Positions 23,615 to 33,085 of a stretch of 64,000 nt of DNA are shown here, piece after piece. The notes under the pieces were generated by a model, which saw only the letters and a program-made list of their open reading frames with translations, had not been told where the DNA came from and did no database searches. The DNA is from Astrothelium macrocarpum (taxonomy: Eukaryota > Ascomycota > Dothideomycetes > Trypetheliales > Trypetheliaceae). Location: positions 434,001 to 498,000 of the forward strand of contig JAGEMR010000001.1 in the NCBI GenBank assembly GCA_021030915.1. Direction: 5' to 3'. Position 1 is the first letter of the stretch. Each line of letters opens with the position of its first letter. Made by a program: the position numbers and the translations under genes.

Positions 23615-25452
23615 AAGCCGAGTTCCGGTCTGAACCGATTTGGATCAACAGTCCTAACTGAGCGGGTGTCGATAGAGAACCTTGATACTTTTCCCGGCAG
23701 AATGGCTTGTGTAAATCCATGGATTTCTGGATAAGTAGGCATAACCAGCAGAAGCCCAGGAATAGTGGACATCCGAAAACCTTTCATACGCTCCAAGATC
23801 ATGATCATCTGACCAAAACTCAAAATTTCACCTTCTCATTCACATGTGCTGTCTACCTAGAAATCTATGAGTACGCGTAGTCTCATTTGACTGAATCTCG
23901 ACTACGAGACTATCGAAGACGAACTGATTGTCTACGTCTATACATGGACGTAATTGTGGCCACACCATCAATCTGAATCCAAGACACCAATCTAGTAGCA
24001 GTTCTTCTTTGAGTTTGTCCGTAGCAAATTCCAGAAAGCTTCATTTGAGAAGCTTGAACCCAACGCCCGCCTGAAGACAATCAATGCAACGAATGTAAAC
24101 AGGGAACACTGTATGTACCTTCTACTTGAACTGCTTCACGTTCGAGTCTCGCATGGAACGACGTCTCTGCAAATACGTGATAGCGTCAGATACTCAGCAG
24201 CCAGCATCCAGGAGAACGACTGTATCACCCATTTGGGGATGTTAGTCCAGCTGATCTGTGTATTGACGAGTCTGCAACATGCCTTGATTTCATGGCACAG
24301 ATCAAGAACAAATGTGGGTGCAGCTTCGGTCTCCGAGACAGCGAGAAGTTTTACCAGTGCAACCTTGACTCAGTGATCCGAGCCATGTCCACCTAGTTAC
24401 TATCGCCATAGCGTTGTGCATCTGCTGGCAGCTGCTTGTTGTCTAAATCGTGGGGATGTAGAGACTGACTTCCAGCTAATATCCTCAAGTTTCCGATATT
24501 GTTCGCTAGCTCCCTTTATGCATAGGCGGAAGTGAGCAAGGCCATAGTGACGTCAATGGTCCTTCAGGTGATTTTTCTGCTCTTCAATCTTGTCTTATTT
24601 TCTAACAAGGCGTTGGGACGGAGTCGCAGTTTTGGTTATATTGAGCAAGACCTTCGCTCAACGAATCAAGACGTTGTTCTTGCACTAACAATAGACCGTT
24701 TTGGGATCTTTCAATTGATTTTGAACTTTATAGCCCAATTAAACACCATTCAGGGTGGGACATGATAGCGGCGGCTGGTCGTGCCTCTCCTTCTCTTGAT
24801 TCAATGGGTCATTTGAAGAAGATTCGGCGTTATCCATGTCCTAAGGACTTTTGAAACCGAACCCTCCAATCTTTCCCATTCGACATCTTTGAATCCGTCG
24901 GGATACTAGAGTTCAATAAGGACTTCAATGTTTAGATTTCTCGATGGTTCTAGATCTTGAGGACAGCTGAAGAAACTTTTGATGTGCGCCAGATCTGCGT
25001 AAGCAGCTTCGTCGACTTCAGCTTATAATACAAATGAATGCGTTGTTTCATTATAAACAGCAATGATTAGGAGCTTGGAACAGTCATCGTTTTGAGTATT
25101 ATTAGTGTTCCAATCGGAATATCTCTCACCTCTGCCGTCGCGTAGCCAGATGTATGTTCGGGACGTGATAGAGCATTACTTGGAGTTGCTCCGATGGTAG
25201 CAGTGCTGACTGTCAGAACTCCTAAGGACGCTGGTGATGAGAATGAGATACTCGGGACTCTGGCGCAGATAGATGAAGAGCTGCAGGTTGAGGGTTATTT
25301 TACCGACGCTTTGCCGGAGGCGTCGGGACTGGTGGAGGTCCTAAATCTTCGCCTCGCTTTCTCCGTGTATCTGCTTGCATAGCTGTTCTTATAAGATCGG
25401 GACGTGTTCCTTTAACAAGACGCGTGTAATAATTGTTGACCTAATTCATATG
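23615..25452. other. 1.8-kb gene-poor stretch
   Basis: No gene can be supported. Short open frames exist on the plus strand. The most coding-like is 25194-25380 (acidic, codon-like composition, MVAVLTVRTPKDAGDENE), but it has no known domain and stop codons precede it. The stretch separates the housekeeping block from the C2H2/DUF7580 island and could hold decayed sequence. Confidence 0.4.
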
Positions 25453-27144
25453 TTAATGTAATTTTGAAAAGAAACGTAAATTCAACTGTACCATCGCTGG
25501 CGTCTTCGTGCCTATATGGTTGGCAATTGCCTGCCAATCTGTCCCGAAATGCGCAATAAACCTTGGGAAATCTGTGACTTCAGGAACAGACCAATAGCTG
25601 GACGGTCCAGTCCTCTGTCGTGTTGCTCCGCGCGGATTTGCCTTCTCTCCAAGGGGAGACATGGTTGGAAGCCCAGCTACTTCACCATCTTTCGATCCGA
25701 TACGGTCATCGCCGAGATCAGATTCAGAATCCGATTCATACTCACGTGGCAGCACCGCTAAAGCAATGTTCTCCAGGTGTCGGCCAATGTGTGAAATGAA
25801 TCTCGCAGGAAGAACTGTGGCGACACAGAGCGGACATTTTTGCTTCTCTTCAGCAGTGGTAAGGCGATGATCCTCATTAAGGTGCTTAGTCCAAGCAGAC
25901 ACAGCGCTTCCTTTAGTGTCACGCACAGCGAAATTGCATTTTGGGAAAACGCACACATATGGCTGAAGATCAGACATAAGATGCTGTTTCCAAAGGCTTT
26001 CGCTCTGTACCGATACTGTTATTCCACAGGCTGTACAAGTGAAAGGTTTTCCAGCCTTTGCATCTTCCGAAAGCGACGGATAGATAGGACGCTTGCTCAC
26101 GGTGGCGCTGGAAATGACTGATGGCGGAACATTTGAAGTGTAAGTGTTTGTGGGAGCAACAGATCCTTCGAAACCCGAGTCGTGGAATTTCGAACTTGGT
26201 GCGAATGTGTTAGTATCCAACAGGAGTACATCGGTGTGCTCTCTTTGTTCATTGGTACGTCTCTGCTCTTGAAGGCGCAGATATCGATCGAAATTTTTTT
26301 CTGCGAGGTGTTCCACGAGCTCGGGGTTTGCTTGGGGGAAGTTGTGCTGAATTGAATCTGCGAAAGGAAAACTTGAAATTGTAACAGCGTCAACATCGAT
26401 ACAACAAGGCTCTTCATCACATCCTATATCTTGTGATGGGCGCTCCAATGCAGGAGCGAGCTCTTGGAGACACTCAACGTCTGCTAGCAGGTCTTCTACA
26501 ATGTCTTCTGAAGCGTGAGAAGCTATTCCATCGTTCAAGATACTTTCAGATACAGGCTCGGTGTCGCTTGGGAACTCAAGGCATTGAGCTGCGAAATTTG
26601 TCTCGTCGAGGCTGACGACCAAAATCCGCGCGGATTTGGCAATGGCAAGACTCTGATCAAGTTGGACAGCGTCTGGGGCTATTAGCTTGATCCGTTGAAA
26701 GTACACGGGAAGGCATAGAATACAGCTGGTCAGATTTGTGCCGATAGACCGAATTAAGAACAGAACCTCAGACCTGATTTTGACCGAGAATTGAAGTTTC
26801 TCATCCAGCATACCATCAGCAGCAGCGAAGCCGTCTCCCCAAAGCCTCAAAGTATGATATGCCCGTTCAAGCGCCTTTATACTTCTAGCTTGTTTGACTT
26901 GATCCATGCACTCTTTGCTTTGCGACACGGTATCGCGCAAACATGAGGCACAAGCTTCGTAGAGCCTCGCGATGGGACCAGCATGTTGTCGAAGCGCTTG
27001 ATCATCCGCTGTTTCCCCGATTGCCACAGCTTCTCGCGTGTTCTGATCTACATTTCGCGTTGGAGAGGAGTAGTCGTCCCGGCGTGTCTCGGTGGCGGCG
27101 GTTACAGGGTCCAGCGATGGCATGTCCTGTTGGAGATGGCTCAT
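25453..27144 (-). CDS. C2H2 zinc-finger / SANT-Myb protein, fungal-specific
   Basis: Single open frame of 563 aa. The N-terminal ~140 residues are helical (ARLYEACASCLRDTV, then LERAYHTLRLWGDGFAAADG, IRSIG), a type seen ahead of zinc fingers in fungal HET/NLR-like proteins. Degenerate C2H2 fingers lie at about 368-470 (CTACGITV, QHLMSDLQPYVCVFPKC, WTKHLNEDH, KCPLCV, HIGRHLENIALAVLP). A short SANT/Myb-like segment closes the protein (about 520-563: WSVPEVTDFPRFIAHFGTDW). The last residues diverge from the usual TKTPxMVKNYY ending. A GTACAG at the junction may be an intron donor, so the true C-terminus may lie in a further exon. It is head-to-head with the DUF7580-type gene. Function is unknown. 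Confidence 0.7.
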   Translation of the reverse strand: MSHLQQDMPSLDPVTAATETRRDDYSSPTRNVDQNTREAVAIGETADDQALRQHAGPIARLYEACASCLRDTVSQSKECMDQVKQARSIKALERAYHTLRLWGDGFAAADGMLDEKLQFSVKIRSEVLFLIRSIGTNLTSCILCLPVYFQRIKLIAPDAVQLDQSLAIAKSARILVVSLDETNFAAQCLEFPSDTEPVSESILNDGIASHASEDIVEDLLADVECLQELAPALERPSQDIGCDEEPCCIDVDAVTISSFPFADSIQHNFPQANPELVEHLAEKNFDRYLRLQEQRRTNEQREHTDVLLLDTNTFAPSSKFHDSGFEGSVAPTNTYTSNVPPSVISSATVSKRPIYPSLSEDAKAGKPFTCTACGITVSVQSESLWKQHLMSDLQPYVCVFPKCNFAVRDTKGSAVSAWTKHLNEDHRLTTAEEKQKCPLCVATVLPARFISHIGRHLENIALAVLPREYESDSESDLGDDRIGSKDGEVAGLPTMSPLGEKANPRGATRQRTGPSSYWSVPEVTDFPRFIAHFGTDWQAIANHIGTKTPAMVQLNLRFFSKLH

Positions 27145-27847
27145 CGTCGTAATTTGTTCCTATTCACGCATTACCGAATGTAGATGGAAGTCGACGAAGA
27201 AGCCATTGTGCGAAGCTTAGATACGGCTTGTTGAATCTGTTAAGACGTTAAGGATTGATTTATCATCTTGTGGTTACAAAGGATGGTAGCGGTTTCGCTG
27301 CCTTACCAATTTGCTGTGGTTTACAACCACGTCGTCACTGTGGAAAGGTATCGGGTATAGTGCCAATATTGAGTTTGAGCAAGCCTTGTGGACCAGGTAG
27401 AACACTTATGAATAACCTATTCACGCATTGCTATATACCACCAAGCTTTCACTCCTCGATCGTGGCGATTCCTGAGTCTTTTAGGCCTACATGACGCAAT
27501 ACTTCGGCACGATACGGTCACAAATAATGGAAAATAGTCATGAATCCTGGAGTCTGCCTTGCACTGCCTATCAGAGCGGTGCAACATGCAGCCTCGTCCT
27601 GGGCCGTCATGATGCAGCCTTGCGGGCAGACGCCAATCAATGAAGATTCATTCCTTCTTCTAATAAATATCTCATGGTAGCAAGGATGATGCCAAGCTTC
27701 TCGTGGCAATCGTGCTGTTGAAAAAGGCCCAGCCAAAGGTCTCTTCAGCAACGTATATGATTGATCTCGTTGCAGCAACTTGTTGCCCTGAAGCAGTCAT
27801 TTCAGCACTTCAGTACTAATTCATCCTTCGCATTGTTGAATAATAGC
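27145..27847. promoter_or_regulatory. Divergent region between C2H2/SANT and DUF7580 genes
   Basis: 703 bp between divergent starts. No gene is supported; it presumably holds both promoters. Confidence 0.4.
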
Positions 27848-30182
27848 ATGGATGTGGCTGGGTTGGCTCTAGGTGCGGTACCTCTTATCGTTGGTGCTGT
27901 GAAATCATATGGCACCGTCTTGGAATTCATCAACACCCTTTGTCGGTGGGATCGTGAGGTATATTCTACAATTCGCGTGTCATCACACCAGTGGGTAAAA
28001 CTAGAAATGTCGCTCCGGGGGCACCCCTAAGCGATTCGCCAAGCTGGTGTAGATATCATCAAAAAATGACTTCTACTATTCTGTCGGAGTTTGATGAGCG
28101 GGCTGGGGAACTCCAGGAGTGACATTTCTAATTTCACCCACTGGTGATCACATATCGCAAATGAAAGTGCTGATCCAGACAGATTGTCCGTGTGCGTAAT
28201 CGCTTGAGAGTTCAGGAGACATTATTTCACAACGAGTGCTCTATCCTTTTATATGCCATACTACAGAACAGACAGCAAGTAAATGATATTCTCGAGGCTG
28301 AAATACAGGACCCTTTGTTAGCGCCTTTAGAAAATCGTCTCCGAAAGCGCCTGGGAAACAGTTATGACACTTGTATATCTCTCGTTCAAGACATTAAAGA
28401 GCAGCTAGAAGAAATCCACAGTGATCTTCGCCGTCTATCAGGCTTCTTCTCAATCAAAGGCTACAAGAATTGTGCTAGGGAGCTCACTTCTAACGTGAAA
28501 AGCGCCATCAAAATTGGATTCGAGAAGGATAGATACGGGAAAAAGCTCAACAACCTTAAAAAAAGCCGAGAGAACCTTGCATCTCTGGTTTCCCAGATTG
28601 ATACGATGCAGAATCAAACGTACAAAAGCTCGGTCTGTCATGCCACAACTAGCAACGATACCATTGCTCAATTTCTCGCGATACAAAAAGCATCAGGCGC
28701 CCTTCATGAAGCATTTGCAGAGGTGTGGTGCCGCTCGTGTCCAGAAGCGGCTCATCTAGAACACAGCACAATACTTTGTCTAGATGTTCAAATGGATGAT
28801 TGTGTCCGCCTGGACCTTGCAATATCTAATGCAGGACCTGATAACTCCGCTGTTAACCGGTGAGTGAGCGCCTCGTACACGTATTTCACTGAGGACTTTA
28901 CTTTGTCAAAAAGTGCTGCTGGCTTGAATGTCTGTCTAAATCACCCTATGCGTTTCCTAGTTCGGATTCTTACCTGCGGCATAGGGATTGTGTTAATGAA
29001 ACCAGGTTCTCCTTTCAGGAGCCCCCACTATGGCTCTACGTGCGATCTATCACGGGAAGACATGAGACACACAGCTTACTAGGAAAGAGGCGATTACAAA
29101 CTCCGCGAGCTTCAGTACCTAATGCGGAAAACTTGTATCACGGTCGACCTACCAGTCAATGGCAGGCTGGAGTGCTACGCAGAACTGCAGCCCCAGGTTG
29201 GTCAGGTCGAGAGCAGAAGAAAAGCAGATTCCATTATCAGGAACAAATAAATTCTACTCATTGCCAATGCAACTCGGAACTGGAGGAGTTTGAGCCACAA
29301 ACTATGCCAGATATCGCACGTAATCTCCTCGCAGTAGACAATATCTGCCAGCATTTCAAGCAGCACGCATGCAACGCATCAAGTGGAGAAAGTTGTTTTG
29401 GATATCTACAGACCTCGACAGATCTCAGACACTTTGTGTATTCGGCATCAGAACAGCGAAAACAGGGCCCCAGAAGCGTGCAGAGCCTACCTATAACGCT
29501 TGCTCAAGTAATGCAGACTGCGATCGACGATGCAATGTCTGTCCCAGAACAACTGAAAATTGCGCATAAACTTGCAGTTGCTGTTTTACAGTTCCACTCA
29601 ACACCATGGATGAACCCTCAATGGGAGCTGGAAGACGTAGGGTTATTTTGTTCCTCTGGAGCCTTTGATGAGTCAGCGTTGCAAACTCTTCATTTGAGCG
29701 CTCGGTTTCGCAAAGATTCTGCTACGAAATGTCATGAATATGGCCTTGCCATCAACAACGGCGATTGTGCAGGCCCCAGTAGCGCTGCACGTGTCGGGGC
29801 AGTCTTTGACTCACTATGCTCATGTTCTGGGTCAGAAAAATGCTTTTGCAATCCCGAGTCGCTTGAATATGGAGCCTTAGATCACGGTGTCGACAATATG
29901 ATGCTCTGCAGTCTCGGTGTGGCTCTTGTTCAGATTGGTTATCGCAAACAGTTGGAAACCCTCCGAGCGGACAGGAAAGATCCTCACAATCTCTTCACTG
30001 CCCGGCGACTAGCAAAATACGGTGACATTCCTCTGGGACCTCAGTATCAGAACATTGTGCGCAAATGCCTGCGATGCGACTTCGATTCGGGTACGGATCT
30101 TGAGAGTGGGGAATTACAGGGTGCTGTCTTCAACGAGGTCGTTTGCGAGCTAGAAGGCATGATTAGTAGTCTCTCGCTTTGA
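27848..30182 (+). CDS. DUF7580-type fungal protein (HeLo-like N-terminus, degenerate kinase-like C-terminus)
   Basis: Exon 1 is 27848-27958 (MDVAGLALGAVPLIVGAVKS, the N-terminal amphipathic helix of this family). Exon 2 is 28183-28859 (RVRNRLRVQETLFHNEC, a long helical domain, then CRSCPEAAHLEHSTILCLDV). The C-terminal part lies in the frame of 29040-30182 and resembles a protein kinase lacking catalytic residues (IPLTLAQVM, LKIAHKLAVAVLQFHSTPWM, CSLGVALVQIGYRKQLE). Intron 1 (27959-28182, GTATAT...CAG) is 224 bp because it carries a palindromic element. The exon 2-3 junction is unresolved: the good donor GTGAGT at 28860 leaves phase 2, while the best acceptor at 29018 opens phase 0. Either a small exon is missing or the gene is damaged. 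Function is unknown; such proteins are abundant and variable in fungi. Confidence 0.6.
27979..28151. mobile_element. Palindromic MITE-like element, copy 1 (inside intron)
   Basis: Two arms in inverted orientation, with cores at 27988-28016 and 28116-28144, match at 26 of 29 positions. All three differences are transitions. Similarity extends outward to about 27979 and 28151 and inward to CCGGGGGCACCCC / CTGGAGTTCCCC. The central ~70 bp are not repeated. No transposase is present. The element lies in intron 1 of the DUF7580 gene; removing it leaves about 51 bp, a normal intron here. No clear target-site duplication was found. Confidence 0.7.
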
Positions 30183-30215
30183 ACGAATTTTATTGTATAT
30201 TCCTCGAGACTGAGC

Positions 30216-30452
30216 GCACACCAGTGGCTGCAATAAGAAATGTCACCCGCCACCGCGATGCATATCACCGCCGCAGGCTTCATTAGAAGGCCCCATGCCA
30301 TCCCAAGACACTGGAACCTGTCAATAATTCGATGAGATATATCTCTGAAAATTTTCTTGATTTTTATTGCTGAGGACTTCCCCATAAGGTGTGTGGCGAT
30401 TAAATCTTTTGCGGTTGCGGGTGACAATTCTTATTGCAATCCCTAGTGCACA
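30216..30452. mobile_element. Palindromic MITE-like element, copy 2 (3' flank)
   Basis: Inverted arms with cores at 30229-30256 and 30411-30438 match at 26 of 28 positions. Weaker similarity extends to both ends. The left arm reads CACACCAGTGGCTGCAATAA then GAAATGTCAC, which aligns with copy 1's arm at 24 of 29 positions. The two elements are therefore one family. It starts 33 bp after the stop codon of the DUF7580 gene. No coding capacity was seen. Confidence 0.65.
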
Positions 30453-31034
30453 CAGATATTTGCTGACATAATAGGACCATAAATCTTCGCGCGTTGCTGC
30501 AGGCTGGAAAGCGGTCTGAATACCCTAGAACTCTCTCTCCTGCGTCGGGCGGCCTTATGCATCTCACATGAAACCATTCGCAAGTTTCTTGAATGACTTT
30601 TTTCTACCTCATCACGCACTCATTTTGCAGATTGCGTCAACAAAATGCGTATCGAAAGAAGCTAGCAGACTTCCCGAAGCGGTTTTCGTTTATAAGTCAA
30701 GTGATGGTGTTTTCGCCCAGTACCCAACTAGTTTCACAATTCATCCCATCCATACAATTCAGCTCTACAATTGCCATGTGACATAAAGCCTGCTTATGAA
30801 GCTCATTAAGCCTGTATAGGAACAATCAGGTCCATCGAGGCGAGTCGAGATATTGGGTTATCAGTGTCGGGTCCAGAACTGTGTAGAGAAGTTGGATGAG
30901 GAGGGTTTCTTGCTCCCACTAGCCAGGTGATCCAACAACAATAAATAGGCGCGTGATACCTTGACTACCATACCGAGGTCCTGATGCCGCTCAGATTCAT
31001 AATACTGGTGCTCAGTTTTAGCCTTGCTATTGTT
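30453..31034. other. Intergenic, no gene seen
   Basis: About 580 bp without a supported gene. Confidence 0.45.
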
Positions 31035-31595
31035 TCAGTGACGGGGTAGCTTCTCCACAGCTATTCGTGGATCTTGATCCAGTGACAATAAGATTTTTTC
31101 TTCGACCAAGTGCGTTACAGCTTGCTTGATCCACCACTGACAATCTTTCACGTCAATCTTTTTCTGAATTACTCTAGCTGGATCACCGGACTCTGCCACC
31201 CTATTTAGACTTGGCCCCGGTGCTGGCACATCCGCACAAGCTTCCCCGAATGTACTGAAAGGCCCAGCAGCTATGCCGTCCTCGGGTCTCTCGCTGGCAG
31301 TCTTTTCAAGTAAATGTGTAGTTGAAACCAGGCCGATGGGGAATTTATTAGGTCGCCTATCATCCTCGCGGACATTGTAATCCTTCACAAACTCGTAGAC
31401 GAATCCATTGCGACAATCGCCAGTCACATGTATGCGGTGACCGGTTTCTGCTTCGTGATTCTCTATAGCTAGCTGCGGCAGCCAGAATGACCAGTGCGCG
31501 GCGAAAAGGTGAGATGGGTAAACCAAAACGTATAGCGTGCGGTAATCAGCATTCATAGAAAGGATGGAGGCCGACGGGGGCGATGTCGATGACAT
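31035..31595 (-). CDS. DUF6914-like fungal hypothetical protein
   Basis: Single exon, 186 aa. The start region has LYVLVYPSHLFAAHWSFWLP, and the middle has GHRIHVTGDCRNGFVYEF. The end has CQWWIKQAVTHLVEE. This order (HW near the N-terminus, a strand with W/F-x-E-F, and a C-x-x-W-[IV]-K-x-A segment) is the pattern of fungal DUF6914 proteins, which sit in variable genome regions and have no known function. I recognise it by pattern only. No signal peptide was seen. Confidence 0.5.
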   Translation of the reverse strand: MSSTSPPSASILSMNADYRTLYVLVYPSHLFAAHWSFWLPQLAIENHEAETGHRIHVTGDCRNGFVYEFVKDYNVREDDRRPNKFPIGLVSTTHLLEKTASERPEDGIAAGPFSTFGEACADVPAPGPSLNRVAESGDPARVIQKKIDVKDCQWWIKQAVTHLVEEKILLSLDQDPRIAVEKLPRH

Positions 31596-33085
31596 AGCAT
31601 ATTGAAAGGCAACAGCTCAAGACATTTGGACGAGTGCGGTCTGCAACATAAAAAGTGATCCGTGAATAGAAATGCAGGCGTTTAATCGTCGATGCCCAGC
31701 CGCGTTGATAAGGTAAAGATGAGATTGATTGGCGCGCATTTCGAGCACAGCAATTTTAGCGTCCGCGGAGTGAATGGCCCATGTAACCCAGAACAGCGAC
31801 TGAGATCGACCCGAAAAGAATTGGTTCGATGTTCAAAGCATGTGTTTTTTGCCGGTGAGGACGTGTTCCAACGACCTGAGCGACTTGAGTCTTCACCGCA
31901 CCGCTAAACTGGTCAGAAGTTGCTGCACTTTTTGATCTAAGGGTCAAAAACCGTTGAAGCTGGGACAAGCCTCGCCTGCCAAGACACACTCTATAAGCTA
32001 CCGCGGTAGGGTGCCTTCTTGAGTTCTCTAGAATTAGAGTAATACTATAGCTGCTGTTCCATGGCGGAACATTGGTAGCCCCCATGATAGCGTCAATTAC
32101 TACTCATAAGCATAGTGATACAAAGTAAAGTATAAACAACTGAAGAACTTGTATCTACGTAAGCGACTCTACTCTAATGCGAATTGCAGCTAATAGGAAC
32201 ATCGAAGCTAGTGTAAGCGATAAATGAAAAAGGAAGAAACGCCAGTGAAAAATGGAGCAAGGCGCAGCCGTCGTTATCCATCGCACGCTCCATTCTTGGT
32301 GTCGAAAGCGCAGCAACACCAGGTTGAAGTGTCCAGCAAGTCGTGAAGCATTATAGCTAATTCGAAGTAGCCAGATGGGTCGTCTCCGTTTCTTGCGCTC
32401 CTTTGAGTTTTTTTTTTTTTTGTAATTTCAATTTCTTTGATGAGATCCGTAAAATTCGATCTTTTATAACACTTTGCCATCGAGGCAAAGAATCAGAATT
32501 GAAGCTTGAGCACAAGAACAGAGTCGGTACCAAAAGTAGAGTTCTGACAGCAATAAGAGAAATGAGAAAGGAAATCGAGATCCATGAACGTCGTACAATA
32601 CGAATTACTTTTTGAGTGTTTCTCCGAGTCCTCCACTCCTTCTCTAACGTCTCTACTCAAGGTCTGATCGTGTAGCCGTGAGGTGAAAAAGAGCCATTCC
32701 GCCAATAACAAGGTATTTAGTGGGTATGAAAAGGGAGTAAGTAAAAGCAGGCCGAATTTTCATAGTAGGGTATCTGATGTATGAACCGTCTCCACTTCCA
32801 GCAGAAGGAAAATTCGTAATGGAACAGATAAGGAAATCCGAAGCAATGCAAAGGCCAATTGCACCTCCTCCCAAGCAGTGATAAAGCCAGCTCTTTTATC
32901 GACACGTCAGCTCCGTTTGCTATGCAGGTAGAATATTTTACAGGTATCAGCTCCTTCTCTTTAGCTCCGTTGGATTGATTGAATATTGAGCCGTTTATAT
33001 TGTAATTGGTCTGAGATGGAGATCGGAATACAAAGTCCATGAGGACGCAACGAGGAGGAAAGTTTTCTCTCTACATTGTGTACCA
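31596..33085. other. 1.5-kb intergenic stretch
   Basis: No supported gene. It is AT-rich, with a T-run at about 32409-32421. Open frames on both strands are overlapping and domain-free. It separates the accessory island from CAF40. Confidence 0.45.

Noticed and set aside
24141..24155. GTTCGAGTCTC, resembling a tRNA B-box
   Set aside because: No A-box, acceptor stem or cloverleaf could be built around it.
23615..25452. RIP-mutated transposon
   Set aside because: The stretch is not strikingly AT-rich and I found no transposase or reverse-transcriptase remnants by eye; dinucleotide indices would be needed to decide.
27979..30452. Interpretation of the palindromes as introner-like elements or a CRISPR array
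   Set aside because: Copy 2 is not in an intron and arms are inverted pairs, not direct regularly spaced repeats.
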